57,346 nt of DNA from Clostridia bacterium (GCA_021205365.1 JAJPXP010000001.1:1-57346); one strand, 5' to 3'; shown: positions 25,607 through 34,993, numbered from the stretch's first letter. The notes: generated by a model from the sequence alone, not told the origin. A program made the numbers and translations.

Positions 25607-26443
25607 ATGATCGAACTGAAAAATCTGACAAAACAATTTGATGGTTTTACTGCAGTTGATTCGATCAATCTGACCATCCAGACAGGAGAATTTTTCGGTC
25701 TCCTCGGGCCAAACGGTGCGGGTAAGACAACAACCATTGGTATGCTTTCTACTTTGCTTCTGCCCACTGCAGGAGAAATTTATATTGACGGGGAGCGTTT
25801 GACTCGGAACCGTACAGATATCAAGCGTAAAATCAGTGTCATTACACAGGAATATTCCATGCGCCAGGACATGACAATGGATGAAATTATGGAATATCAG
25901 GGACGACTGTATTATATGCCGCGGAAAGAGATCCGGGCACGAACAGAGGAACTGCTCACATTTTGTGATCTCATCCAATTCCGAAAAAGAACTGTAAGAA
26001 AACTTTCCGGCGGTATGAAGCGAAAGCTGATGGTCTGCCGCGCACTGCTGACCAGCCCGGAAATCCTTATTCTGGACGAGCCAACCGCCGGAATGGATGC
26101 ATTATCACGCAGGCAGATGTGGAATCTTCTTCACAAACTCAACGAACAGGATTTGACCATTCTGCTGACAACACATTACATGGAGGAAGCACAATCCCTG
26201 TGTGACCGGATTGCCATGATGAACCACGGAAGACTGGAAGAAGTAAACACTTCTTCCGGTTTTATTGAGCATCTCGGACAATTTACTGTGGATGAAATGA
26301 CATCAGACGGTATCAAAAGTCATTATTTTCACAGACGGAAAGATGCGCTTGCCTATCTGGATAAAATGGAAGGCCGTTTTACACTGCGTGAAACTACGCT
26401 GGAGGATGTCTTTGTAGAACGTTCTGGCAAGCATTTAACCTAG
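25607..26443 (+). CDS. ABC transporter ATP-binding protein (ABC-2 type)
   Basis: 278 residues. Walker A GPNGAGKTT, signature LSGGMKRKL, Walker B LILDEPTAGMD, H-loop TTHYMEE. A C-terminal domain typical of ABC-2 drug/polysaccharide exporters. Starts one base after the cobI stop, so translation is coupled. Confidence 0.95.
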   Translation: MIELKNLTKQFDGFTAVDSINLTIQTGEFFGLLGPNGAGKTTTIGMLSTLLLPTAGEIYIDGERLTRNRTDIKRKISVITQEYSMRQDMTMDEIMEYQGRLYYMPRKEIRARTEELLTFCDLIQFRKRTVRKLSGGMKRKLMVCRALLTSPEILILDEPTAGMDALSRRQMWNLLHKLNEQDLTILLTTHYMEEAQSLCDRIAMMNHGRLEEVNTSSGFIEHLGQFTVDEMTSDGIKSHYFHRRKDALAYLDKMEGRFTLRETTLEDVFVERSGKHLT

Positions 26444-26452
26444 GAGGATGAC

Positions 26453-27184
26453 ATGGGAATTTTGACAATACTATGGGAGAAATGGGTGGAATTTCGAAGA
26501 GATTTTTATAAAATCACACTTGCTGCCATAATCGCTCCTCTGATGTATCTGGTTGTATTTGGCATGGGAATCCAGACGACCTCTCATGGTGAGCCTTATC
26601 TGAATTTTTTGATTCCGGGTGTCGTTGCTTTGACTACTATGAACGGAAGCTTTAATGCCATCGCACAAAACCTGAATGTACAGCGGCTTTATGAAAAGGC
26701 ATTCGACCAGATTATGATTTCCCCTACTCCATTGTGGCAGTTTATTCTGGGACAGATTATTGGCGGAAGTCTGCGGGGATTATATGCTGGCGCTATTATT
26801 TTGCTGCTGGTTATTCCCATCGGAACGGGCCTGGTTTTTAATTTTGTATCTGTTGCCGTTATGTTTTTAAATGGAGCTGTTTTTTCCGCCGTTGGTGTCG
26901 TTGTTTCTTTTCTCGCAAAAAACCATGCAGATGTCCCCCGTTTCTCCAATTACATCATTATGCCGATGGCATATCTGTGCAATACATTTTTTTCGACAGA
27001 CCGTATGCCCGCAGGTCTGCGGGAGATGGTAGCTGCCCTACCGCTTTCCCAGACAAGCGGTATTCTGAGAAGCATTGCCTGTGGAGAAAGCTGGAATATT
27101 CTTGGCGTAGTCATTCTATTAGGATATCTGGCGGTCTTTACCGGAATCTCGCTCGGATTCATCTATAAAAAGCAAACTATGTGA
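26453..27184 (+). CDS. ABC-2 type transporter permease
   Basis: 243 residues with six predicted helices and the ABC-2 signature around NTFFSTDRMP. Forms the membrane part with the preceding ATPase; nine bases separate them (GGAGG between). Substrate unknown; the flanking cobI and NEAT-like genes suggest a tetrapyrrole or metal, as inference. Confidence 0.93.
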   Translation: MGILTILWEKWVEFRRDFYKITLAAIIAPLMYLVVFGMGIQTTSHGEPYLNFLIPGVVALTTMNGSFNAIAQNLNVQRLYEKAFDQIMISPTPLWQFILGQIIGGSLRGLYAGAIILLLVIPIGTGLVFNFVSVAVMFLNGAVFSAVGVVVSFLAKNHADVPRFSNYIIMPMAYLCNTFFSTDRMPAGLREMVAALPLSQTSGILRSIACGESWNILGVVILLGYLAVFTGISLGFIYKKQTM

Positions 27185-27202
27185 CAGTTGGAGGCCTGAT
27201 GA

Positions 27203-28201
27203 ATGAAAAAAAGCACAAAGAAATTCTTACTTTTTTTGATATCTGCCCTGTTGCTGACGATGGTTCCATTCTGCGCTTTTGCCATTTCATCTGACAGCAC
27301 AGTCGGGCAATACGGTATGCTTCCGGTTTATGGTTTTGATATCGCCGACGGTGCATATTCCGTAACGGTAGAATCGAATTCTGCATTACTTCAGGATGTA
27401 CTGGCAGATTTGACCGTTGCAGACGGCAAAATTACCGCCAAACTGATGCCGGACAACACAAATCTGACTGCGCTGTCGATGCAGGATAGCACACATGCCG
27501 AAGAAGAATCCATTCTGGCAGATCAGGATGGTGTATTCACAATTCCAGTCCAAGCACTGGATACGGTCATTCCTCTGTCAATTTATCATGAGCAGGAACA
27601 GACATGGGAAGACTGCGCACTGCTGTTCCGCGCAGACAGCCTGCCTCCAGATGCGCTGCTGATCGATTTACCAGATTATGACCTGATTGAAAAAGCACTC
27701 GATAACTATGAAGCGCAACAGACAACAGGCGCCCAGGAAGATGCTTCTCCGGTCGAAGCGGTCTCCATTGACATGGAGGATGGAGAATACGCTGTTTCCG
27801 TTGATCTGACGGGCGGCAGCGGCAAGGCATCTATAACAACACCTACCCTGATGATTGTAAAAGACGGCAAAGCCTATGCCCGTATCCAATGGAGCAGCTC
27901 GAATTATGATTATATGATCGTTGGCACAGAAACGTATTATTCCATCAGCGCGGAAGACAGCAATTCTGTATTTGAAATCCCAATTGGATGCTGGGATAGC
28001 AAAATGCCTGTAATCGCCGATACAACTGCGATGGGAACACCCCATGAAGTCGACTATACTCTGACCTTTTATCAGGCATCCATCGGCGGAAAGGGACAGC
28101 TCCCCCAAGAGGCTGCAAAACGGGTTGTGGTTGTAGCCATGATTATCATTGTTGGCGGTGGCATTTTAAATTACTATGTGAAAAGAAAACGAAAAGCATA
28201 A
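27203..28201 (+). CDS. Membrane-anchored surface protein with two NEAT-like domains
   Basis: 332 residues. Signal peptide 1-27, two beta-sandwich domains (about 44-145 and 190-290) and a C-terminal membrane helix (about 305-325) ending KRKRKA, with no sortase motif. Domain 2 reads DGEYAVSVDL, TLMIVKDGKAYARIQW, SSSNYDYMIV, FEIPI and DYTLTFYQASI, the strand pattern of NEAT / iron-transport-associated domains, which bind heme. Domain 1 is more diverged. Family assignment is from pattern only. GGAGG ribosome site; last gene of the cobI-ABC operon. Confidence 0.7.
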   Translation: MKKSTKKFLLFLISALLLTMVPFCAFAISSDSTVGQYGMLPVYGFDIADGAYSVTVESNSALLQDVLADLTVADGKITAKLMPDNTNLTALSMQDSTHAEEESILADQDGVFTIPVQALDTVIPLSIYHEQEQTWEDCALLFRADSLPPDALLIDLPDYDLIEKALDNYEAQQTTGAQEDASPVEAVSIDMEDGEYAVSVDLTGGSGKASITTPTLMIVKDGKAYARIQWSSSNYDYMIVGTETYYSISAEDSNSVFEIPIGCWDSKMPVIADTTAMGTPHEVDYTLTFYQASIGGKGQLPQEAAKRVVVVAMIIIVGGGILNYYVKRKRKA

Positions 28202-28337
28202 TTGTCAACAACAGGTAACATAATAATTTATCATTCGATTTTCCAATACATATAAAATAGCCTAATATCCTGATTTTGGGGTGATCTTTCCCTTCCTATC
28301 TTAAGGATAATTTTCTAGGAAGAAAGTGGAGGCACGA

Positions 28338-28379
28338 TTAACACAGCAAATTCTTGCCTTTGCTGTCGCGCTGTGTTAA
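28338..28379 (+). repeat. Inverted repeat in the symporter leader
   Basis: Perfect 10-bp arms TTAACACAGC (28338-28347) and GCTGTGTTAA (28370-28379) with a nested GCAAA/TTTGC pair. No T run follows, so it is an RNA leader hairpin or an operator rather than a terminator. The rest of the gap 28202-28429 holds a second weaker CTTCCTA/TAGGAAG pair. Confidence 0.5.
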
Positions 28380-28429
28380 AATTGTGCTAAACAATTTGCT
28401 AAAAAAGATAAGAACGGAGGTTATGAAAA

Positions 28430-29659
28430 ATGAAAGAAAAGAAAAAACTATCTCTCGCCGTGCAGATTTTTATCGCTCTGGTACTCGCTATCATTGCCGG
28501 TCTGCTGCTGGGAAACCATGCAGATTTTGCCGAGAGCTACATTAAGCCATTCGGCACGATTTTCTTAAATCTCATTAAGTTTATCGTTGTGCCTATCGTA
28601 TTGTTCTCCATCATGAGCGGTATTATCTCCATGAAGGACATCCGCAAGGTAGGTTCCATCGGCTTGAAAACGGTTATCTACTATTTATGCACCACCGCTT
28701 TTGCGATCACCATCGGCCTGATTGGCGGCAATCTGTTCAAGGGAATGTTTCCGGTTGTTGCTACGACCGATCTGGCCTATGAAGCTGCAGAAGCAACTTC
28801 TTTCATGGACACACTGGTCAACATCTTCCCATCTAACTTTATTGCACCAATGTCAGATTCCAATATGCTGCAGGTCATTGTTATGGCTCTTCTGCTTGGC
28901 TTCTCCATCATCCTTGTGGGCAAGGATGCAGAGATGGTTGTCAATGGCGTTAACAGCCTGAATACCGTATTTATGAAGTGTATGGAGATGATTTTAAAGC
29001 TGTCTCCAATTGGTGTTTTCTGCCTGCTTTGTCCGGTAGTTGCTGCTAACGGTGCTGCTATCATCGGCTCTCTCGCAATGGTTCTGCTGGCTGCTTATAT
29101 CTGCTACATTGTCCATGCAGTGGTTGTATATTCTATCGCCGTAAAGACAATGGGTGGAATCAGCCCTGCCACATTTTTTAAGGGTATGCTCCCTGCTATC
29201 ATGTTTGCGTTCTCCAGCGCATCCTCTGTTGGCACACTGCCGATCAATCTGGAATGTACGGAAAAAATGGGAGCTTCCAAGGAGGTCGCTTCGTTTGTCC
29301 TGCCATTGGGCGCAACCATTAATATGGATGGTACTGCTATTTATCAGGGCGTATGTGCGATCTTTATCGCTGCCTGCTACGGCATCCAGCTTACCTTCCC
29401 GCAGATGATCACCATTGTCCTTACTGCAACCCTGGCTTCTATTGGTACTGCTGGTGTTCCTGGTGCCGGTATGGTTATGCTTGCCATGGTCTTGACTTCT
29501 GTTGGCCTTCCGGTTGATGGTATCGCGCTGGTTGCAGGCGTTGACCGTATTTTTGATATGGGACGTACAGTTGTCAATATCACCGGTGATGCCTCCTGTA
29601 CCATGATTGTCTCCAATCTGGAAAGAAAAAAGGAAGCAAGAAGATCATCCAATAACTAA
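28430..29659 (+). CDS. Dicarboxylate/amino acid:cation symporter (DAACS family)
   Basis: 409 residues with about eight helices and two re-entrant loops. Family motifs: SSVGTLPIN (serine-rich loop HP1), NMDGTAIYQ (TM7 sodium site), GVPGAGMVML (HP2) and VDRIFDMGRTVVN (TM8 substrate site with the Asp of amino-acid carriers). Imports glutamate, aspartate, serine/threonine or C4-dicarboxylates; which one is unclear. GGAGG ribosome site. Confidence 0.95.
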   Translation: MKEKKKLSLAVQIFIALVLAIIAGLLLGNHADFAESYIKPFGTIFLNLIKFIVVPIVLFSIMSGIISMKDIRKVGSIGLKTVIYYLCTTAFAITIGLIGGNLFKGMFPVVATTDLAYEAAEATSFMDTLVNIFPSNFIAPMSDSNMLQVIVMALLLGFSIILVGKDAEMVVNGVNSLNTVFMKCMEMILKLSPIGVFCLLCPVVAANGAAIIGSLAMVLLAAYICYIVHAVVVYSIAVKTMGGISPATFFKGMLPAIMFAFSSASSVGTLPINLECTEKMGASKEVASFVLPLGATINMDGTAIYQGVCAIFIAACYGIQLTFPQMITIVLTATLASIGTAGVPGAGMVMLAMVLTSVGLPVDGIALVAGVDRIFDMGRTVVNITGDASCTMIVSNLERKKEARRSSNN

Positions 29660-29682
29660 ACCCAATATTTTTATCATATTGA

Positions 29683-29735
29683 AAAAACAGCTGTCTCTCT
29701 GCGATCCCATCGCTTTGAGGCAGCTGTTTCTCTTA
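29683..29735. terminator. Terminator after the symporter gene
   Basis: AAACAGCTG (29685-29693) pairs with CAGCTGTTT (29721-29729), then TCTCTTAG; an A6 run before the stem also allows minus-strand use. Confidence 0.65.
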
Positions 29736-29966
29736 GATTGATACAATATTCTCCGAAAGCCAGCTGTATACAAAAAATCATTGATACAAAGCCATAATTC
29801 CCATGATATTATAAATTTCTCTCTTTATCTATGTTATTTACTATTGAACCATGATCCAGGCGATGTTAAAATTGTCTGGGCCACCACTATGAAAACAGAG
29901 GATTATATAAAATCACTCTGCATATAGCCAAAGAGAAGAAGATTTGAAAACAAAGGAGACCTCTGT
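29736..29966 (+). other. Leader upstream of guanine deaminase, no known riboswitch seen
   Basis: The gap holds a moderately stable hairpin (CCAGGCGAT around 29857 with ATTGTCTGG around 29873). I looked for a purine (guanine) aptamer core and did not see it. An AAAGGAG at about 29952 serves the next gene. Confidence 0.4.
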
Positions 29967-31256
29967 ATGGAAAAAAAGATATTTGCATTAAAAGGCAATA
30001 TTTGTTTCAGCAGAGACAAGCATGATATCGAAACCATTCCCAACGGATATGTTGTTTGTGAAAACGGAATCTGTCAAGGTACTTTTTCTAAACTTCCAGA
30101 ACGGTATCAGGAAACTCCATGTCTTGATTATGGAGACCAATTGATTATCCCAGGACTGGTTGACCTGCATGTACATGCACCGCAGTATCCATTTCGCGGA
30201 CTTGCTATGGACTTGGAGTTAATCGACTGGCTAAATATCCATACTTTCCCAGAAGAACAAAAATATGCGGATTTAGAATACGCAGAACGGGCATATACAA
30301 TCTTTACAGATGATTTGATGCACAGCGCAACAACACGTGCCTGCATTTTTGCAACACTGCATACACCAGCAACCATGCTGCTGATGGATAAACTGGAGCA
30401 AACAGGGATGCAGGTGTATGTGGGAAAGGTCAATATGGATCGCAACTCACCGCCATATCTCTGCGAGAAAAGTGCTGCACAGGCTGCACAGAATACCGAA
30501 CAATGGTTATTAGCCTGTGCTGGAAGATATAAAAATGTAAAACCGATTTTAACACCGCGTTTTATTCCTTCCTGTTCAAATGAATTGATGAAACAGCTGG
30601 CCAAATTACAGAAAAAATATCATCTGCCAATGCAGTCCCATTTATCGGAAAATTTAGATGAAATTGCATGGGTGCAGGAACTTTGTCCGGAAACACAATT
30701 TTATGGTGAAGCATACGATAATTTTGGATTGTTCGGACAAGATTGTCCCACTATTATGGCCCATTGTGTCTATAGTGTTCCGGAAGAAATAGAACGGATG
30801 AAGCACCACAAGGTTTTTATTGCACACTGTCCGCAGTCCAATGCTGCTCTTGCATCCGGCATTGCACCAGTAAGGCAGTATATCGACCAGAGCTTGAAGG
30901 TTGGGCTTGGCAGTGATATTGCAGCAGGATTCAGCCTGTCTATTTTCCGTGCCATGGCAGATACAGTACAGTGCTCCAAATTGCGCTGGAGGCTTGCAGA
31001 CCAAAGCCTATCCCCTGTGAAAATCGAAGAAGCATTTTATTTAGGCACAAAAGGCGGCGGAGAATTTTTCGGAAAAGTTGGCAGTTTTGAACCGGAATAT
31101 GAATTTGATGCGGTTGTTTTAAATGATACAGCTCTGCGGCATCCACAGGAGCTTACGATAAAAGAACGTCTGGAGCGATTGATTTATCTGGCAGAAGATC
31201 GGTTCATTACGGCTAAATTCAGCAACGGGGTCTGCCTCTTTGACAACATGAAATAA
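29967..31256 (+). CDS. guaD: Guanine deaminase-like amidohydrolase
   Basis: 429 residues. Metal site PGLVDLHVHAPQYPFRG, then QSHLSENLDE, MAHCVYS and GLGSDIAAG provide the zinc ligands and catalytic residues of the guanine deaminase / chlorohydrolase group; the HAPQYxFRG string is characteristic of guanine deaminase. Converts guanine to xanthine and ammonia in purine salvage. A related purine substrate cannot be ruled out. Strong AAAGGAG. Confidence 0.88.
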   Translation: MEKKIFALKGNICFSRDKHDIETIPNGYVVCENGICQGTFSKLPERYQETPCLDYGDQLIIPGLVDLHVHAPQYPFRGLAMDLELIDWLNIHTFPEEQKYADLEYAERAYTIFTDDLMHSATTRACIFATLHTPATMLLMDKLEQTGMQVYVGKVNMDRNSPPYLCEKSAAQAAQNTEQWLLACAGRYKNVKPILTPRFIPSCSNELMKQLAKLQKKYHLPMQSHLSENLDEIAWVQELCPETQFYGEAYDNFGLFGQDCPTIMAHCVYSVPEEIERMKHHKVFIAHCPQSNAALASGIAPVRQYIDQSLKVGLGSDIAAGFSLSIFRAMADTVQCSKLRWRLADQSLSPVKIEEAFYLGTKGGGEFFGKVGSFEPEYEFDAVVLNDTALRHPQELTIKERLERLIYLAEDRFITAKFSNGVCLFDNMK

Positions 31257-31330
31257 AAAAGGACCGGATGCATTTACTGCGAAATCCACGGGATGGTTAC
31301 CTGCATAGTATAAAAGTGGAGGTGACCGGA

Positions 31331-31840
31331 ATGCACCAACAGCAACATCCTTTTATTGACAGCAGATTACGCTGGCTCGCAGGAAGGCAGGCGGATGCAA
31401 TCGCACATTTGCATGGTTCAAAAAAATATCCGGATATTTTTGGTATTGTCCGCTTTTTTCAGTGTGCAGAAGGTGTGTATGTAGTATCAAGCTTCAAGGG
31501 CTTGCCTCTTGGAAATGGCGCTTGTGTTCTGCGGATTTTTGCCATGCACATCCATGAAGGCGGCAGCTGTACAGGAAATGAATCCGATCCATTTGCTGAC
31601 ACTGGTTCCCATTACAATCCAAAAAAATGCCTGCATCCATTCCATGCCGGGGATCTGCCACCTGTTTTTGGCAATGATGGACGCGCATGGGGTGCGGTTT
31701 TAACGAACCGTTTTTCTGTCCGGGACGTGTTGGGAAAAACCGTAATTCTTCATGCCAATCTGGATGACTTTACAACACAGCCCTCCGGAAATGCAGGTGA
31801 GAAAATTGCCTGCGGCGTGATCTCGAGGAGAAATGCCTGA
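31331..31840 (+). CDS. Cu/Zn superoxide dismutase family protein, no signal peptide
   Basis: 169 residues from the ATG at 31331, chosen for the GGAGGTG six bases upstream; an earlier in-frame ATG at 31268 lacks one. The Cu/Zn-SOD core is clear: FAMHIHEGGSCTG (two metal His and the disulfide Cys), DTGSHYNP, HPFHAGDLPP, VILHANLDDF and GEKIACGVI (second Cys). Characterised bacterial members are secreted, but no signal peptide is visible, so it would be cytoplasmic. Short gap after guanine deaminase suggests co-transcription. Confidence 0.9.
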   Translation: MHQQQHPFIDSRLRWLAGRQADAIAHLHGSKKYPDIFGIVRFFQCAEGVYVVSSFKGLPLGNGACVLRIFAMHIHEGGSCTGNESDPFADTGSHYNPKKCLHPFHAGDLPPVFGNDGRAWGAVLTNRFSVRDVLGKTVILHANLDDFTTQPSGNAGEKIACGVISRRNA

Positions 31841-31932
31841 TAGACAGACGCACAATTTTCATCTGTATTAGAATAGATTTTTATATTGTGGAAAATGCAG
31901 TATACAAGCTGCCACAGTAACCTGGAAACGAT

Positions 31933-31980
31933 GGGGTTTCATGAAAGAAAAACCTTTCATGGAACCCCGTTCCTATTTTG
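31933..31980 (+). terminator. Terminator after the SOD gene
   Basis: 15-bp stem GGGGTTTCATGAAAG (31933-31947) with CTTTCATGGAACCCC (31954-31968), one G-T pair; tail TCCTATTTTG. The remainder of 31841-32120 shows nothing else. Confidence 0.75.
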
Positions 31981-32120
31981 GGAAATACAACCGAAATGTG
32001 GAAAATAACATCTATCCCTAAGATGTCTCAGGATAACCATGAAGCTCCACTTTACTTTTGTCGATGTTTGCGCTAAAATAACGGTACTTATCAAAAAATG
32101 TAAAACAAAGGAAAGACTAT

Positions 32121-32753
32121 ATGCTTGGAAAAACACATATGGCAGTCGGCGTTGCCGCTGGGTTAACGATCATGCATCCACATAATATACAAGAGCTGGT
32201 CGTCGGCACAGGAACTCTCGTGATTGGTTCGGTTATCAGCGACATCGATATTGGTACCTCTGATTCCCACAAAGATGCAAATAAGATCATTGCACTCGCC
32301 TGCCTGGCTTGCATCGCGGTTGCAGTGGTTGAAAGCACCATGCATCTGGGGATTTACGGGCGTTTGATGCGGAACAGCAGCCTGCGGAGGATTGTGATAG
32401 GTGCAGCCGCATTTCTGGTGCTATGCGCATTTGGAAAGGAACAGCCTCACCGCTCATTTATGCATTCTGTTCCAGCGCTTCTCTTACTGACTGGATGCGT
32501 GGAAATCATTTTCCCGCTGGCAAAACCGTATTTTATGATTGGCTTTGTCTCGCATCTGGTACTTGATCTATTCAACCGCCGGGATGAACGTCTGCTATAT
32601 CCATTGAAATGGGGATGGAGCCTCGGTCTATGCTCATCAAAGGGATTGGCGAATCGAACTTTATTTTCCGTCGGTTCTGCCGCTTCAATACTTATCTTTG
32701 CAGTGCTTCTGTCACAGATATATGACATTCGTCAATTGCTGCATTTCCTGTAA
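32121..32753 (+). CDS. DUF457 / YdjM-like membrane-bound metal-dependent hydrolase
   Basis: 210 residues with four or five membrane helices. Family motifs: KTHMAVGVAAG at the N-terminus, SDIDIGTSDSH, PHRSFMHSVP and FVSHLVLDLFN, whose His and Asp residues form the putative metal site. LexA-binding inner-membrane-associated hydrolase family; reaction unknown. Ribosome site AAAGGAAAG. Confidence 0.9.
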   Translation: MLGKTHMAVGVAAGLTIMHPHNIQELVVGTGTLVIGSVISDIDIGTSDSHKDANKIIALACLACIAVAVVESTMHLGIYGRLMRNSSLRRIVIGAAAFLVLCAFGKEQPHRSFMHSVPALLLLTGCVEIIFPLAKPYFMIGFVSHLVLDLFNRRDERLLYPLKWGWSLGLCSSKGLANRTLFSVGSAASILIFAVLLSQIYDIRQLLHFL

Positions 32754-32758
32754 ACAAA

Positions 32759-32814
32759 AAGAGAATGGCAGTGCCCGCTTTTACCGGCACATGTGCCATT
32801 CTCTTCTTTTTTCA
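32759..32814 (+). terminator. Terminator after the DUF457 gene
   Basis: AAGAGAATGGCA (32759-32770) pairs with TGCCATTCTCTT (32794-32805); tail CTTTTTT. Confidence 0.92.
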
Positions 32815-32947
32815 CAATTCCAGTGTTGCTATACAGAGGAACATATCGGTAAAATGAATTGAAATAAATGCAGACAAATTGGTCAAAAAAGCGAAACATT
32901 GTCAAAATATATGCCACATTTCCCTTTTGAACGTACTATTTTAAAAA

Positions 32948-32965
32948 GATTACAACAATGTAATC
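32948..32965. promoter_or_regulatory. Operator-like inverted repeat upstream of the efflux operon
   Basis: GATTACA (32948-32954), four bases, TGTAATC (32959-32965): perfect 7-bp arms. It lies about 45-60 bases before a TATACT -10 at 33009-33014. No regulator gene for it is adjacent. Confidence 0.5.
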
Positions 32966-33008
32966 ATATTGTCATGCAATTGTATTTTATTTACTATGCA
33001 GTATATGG

Positions 33009-33014
33009 TATACT
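33009..33014 (+). promoter_or_regulatory. -10 element of the efflux operon
   Basis: TATACT with a following purine-rich start region; no clear -35 is seen, consistent with an activated or repressed promoter. Confidence 0.5.
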
Positions 33015-33049
33015 AGTTAGGATAGTACAGTTAGAAAGAAGATGATATC

Positions 33050-34309
33050 GTGAAACACAAAGCGATGATATGTCTGGCCATTGCAGCGTGCACACTGCTT
33101 ACGGGATGCGATGGATTATCTCACAAGCAAGATACGGCATATGTTCAGACAGTCAGTTCCATCCTAGGTTCAGATTTATCTGGAAACAGCCGGTATTCCG
33201 GTGTAGTAGAATCCAGTAAGACGCAGAAAATTTCCAAGGACGGTTCAAAAAAGATCAGTGAAATCCGGGTCAAGGAAGGTGACATGGTCAAAAAGGGTGA
33301 TGTCCTGTTCACCTACGATAAAACTGCTCTGCAAATGTCAGTGGATACAGCAAGTCTGGAGGTAGAGGCAAGTTCCAATAAAATTTCTTCCTATCAGGCA
33401 CAGATCAAACAGTTGCAGAACGAGAAAAAATCTGCATCGAAATCGGAACAGCTGTCATACAGCCTGCAAATCCAGGAAGCGCAACTGGATTTAACCGAAG
33501 AACAATATAATCTGAAAGTCAAGCAGAAGGAACTGGACAATTTAAAAGACGATCTAAATCATGTAAATGTGGTTGCTGAAGTGGATGGCCTCGTTCAGTC
33601 TGTTCAGAATGATGATTCTTCATCCGATAGCGGTTCAGATTCCTTTATTACCATTTTGGAAACTACCGTTCAGCAAATCAGAGGAACGGTCAGTGAGATG
33701 GAGGTTGCCTCCCTGAATGAGGGAGATCCAGTGACTGTATATTCCCGCCTGAATGATGATAAGACATGGGACGGTACGATTTCTAAAATCAGCAATGAGA
33801 GCACAACCGATAATTCGGAACAGGAAATCTATGACGGAGAAGAAAACGATTCTGGTCAAAGTGCATCCAAGTATTCCTTCTATGTAACCCTGCGTTCCAC
33901 TGACGGCCTGATGATCGGACAGCATGTGTATATTGAACTGGGCGAACCATCGAACGACAGTGCCCTTTGGCTGTATGCCGATTACATTGTAAAGGACGGC
34001 GACAACGCATATGTATGGGTTGCTGATCAGAAAAATAATCTAAACAAACAGGAAGTCACATTGGGCCGCCACAATGAAGAAAACGATACTTATGAGATTG
34101 TAAGCGGGCTGAAGCTGGAAGATTACATTGCCTATCCAAGCGATTCCCTACAGGAAGGACAGAAAGCTGTTCTGTCAGACAGCTCCGATACCGATGAACC
34201 GGAATCAGGAAGCGGACAGATTCCAGAAGATCCGGAATCTGATTCTGCAGAAACACCGGCTGAGGAAACCGCAGCTGATCCGGCACCTGCGGAGGTAGAA
34301 GGCACATGA
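33050..34309 (+). CDS. HlyD/MacA-type adaptor lipoprotein, first of two
   Basis: 419 residues from a GTG. Signal peptide with lipobox LLTGC (Cys 20). A split biotinyl-lipoyl hairpin (ISEIRVKEGDMVKKGDVLFTYD), a long coiled coil (about 100-175) and a beta-barrel domain follow; the C-terminal 40 residues are a Pro/Glu/Ser-rich tail. Links the transporter to substrate or wall in MacB-type export. ATGA overlap with the ATPase gene. Confidence 0.9.
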   Translation: MKHKAMICLAIAACTLLTGCDGLSHKQDTAYVQTVSSILGSDLSGNSRYSGVVESSKTQKISKDGSKKISEIRVKEGDMVKKGDVLFTYDKTALQMSVDTASLEVEASSNKISSYQAQIKQLQNEKKSASKSEQLSYSLQIQEAQLDLTEEQYNLKVKQKELDNLKDDLNHVNVVAEVDGLVQSVQNDDSSSDSGSDSFITILETTVQQIRGTVSEMEVASLNEGDPVTVYSRLNDDKTWDGTISKISNESTTDNSEQEIYDGEENDSGQSASKYSFYVTLRSTDGLMIGQHVYIELGEPSNDSALWLYADYIVKDGDNAYVWVADQKNNLNKQEVTLGRHNEENDTYEIVSGLKLEDYIAYPSDSLQEGQKAVLSDSSDTDEPESGSGQIPEDPESDSAETPAEETAADPAPAEVEGT

Positions 34310-34992
34310 GCAATATTTTACAGTGCCGCGATATTTATAAGGACTATACGCGCGGAAAACTGGTGGTCCCTGTTCTCAAGCATGTGACCTTTTCAGTAGA
34401 ACAAGGCGATTATATTGCGATCATGGGGCCGTCCGGATCTGGAAAGACAACACTGATGAATGTCATTGGCTGTCTGGATACGCCGACATCAGGTACATAT
34501 ACACTGGACGATGAGGAAATTTCCGGCTTATCGGAAAACCGCATGGCAGAAATCCGCAACCGTACGCTTGGTTTCGTGTTTCAGCATGCCGATCTGCTGC
34601 CGGAATTAAGTGCATTGGATAACGTTGCGCTGCCGCTGCTTTATCGCGGTGTGCGAAAAAAAGAACGCCGCGAACGTGCTGCCAGTATGCTGGAAAAAGT
34701 CGGACTGGGAGACCGTATGGAATTTCTTCCCAATCAGCTTTCCGGCGGACAGTGCCAGCGTGCCGCTATTGCGCGGGCTATAGTTGGCGATCCCAAGCTA
34801 CTGCTGGCAGATGAGCCAACGGGTGCGCTGGACAGCCAATCCGGTATCCGTGTCATGGAGCTGTTCCGGCAATTGAACAACGAAGGGATTACCATTATCA
34901 TGATTACCCACGCCGCAGAGATCGCGCAGGAGGCGAATAAAATCTTCCAAATTCTTGATGGAGAATTATTCACAGAACACAGGAGGGGCTGA
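34306..34992 (+). CDS. MacB/LolD-type ABC transporter ATP-binding protein
   Basis: 228 residues. Walker A GPSGSGKTT, the LolD-type FVFQHADLLPELSALDNV stretch, signature LSGGQCQRAAIARA, Walker B LLLADEPTGALD. Start ATG overlaps the adaptor stop; GGAGG lies inside the end of that gene. Confidence 0.96.
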   Translation: MSNILQCRDIYKDYTRGKLVVPVLKHVTFSVEQGDYIAIMGPSGSGKTTLMNVIGCLDTPTSGTYTLDDEEISGLSENRMAEIRNRTLGFVFQHADLLPELSALDNVALPLLYRGVRKKERRERAASMLEKVGLGDRMEFLPNQLSGGQCQRAAIARAIVGDPKLLLADEPTGALDSQSGIRVMELFRQLNNEGITIIMITHAAEIAQEANKIFQILDGELFTEHRRG

Positions 34993-34993
34993 G

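Noticed and set aside
29736-29966. Guanine/purine riboswitch before guanine deaminase
   Set aside because: Conserved loop and junction bases of the purine aptamer were not found.
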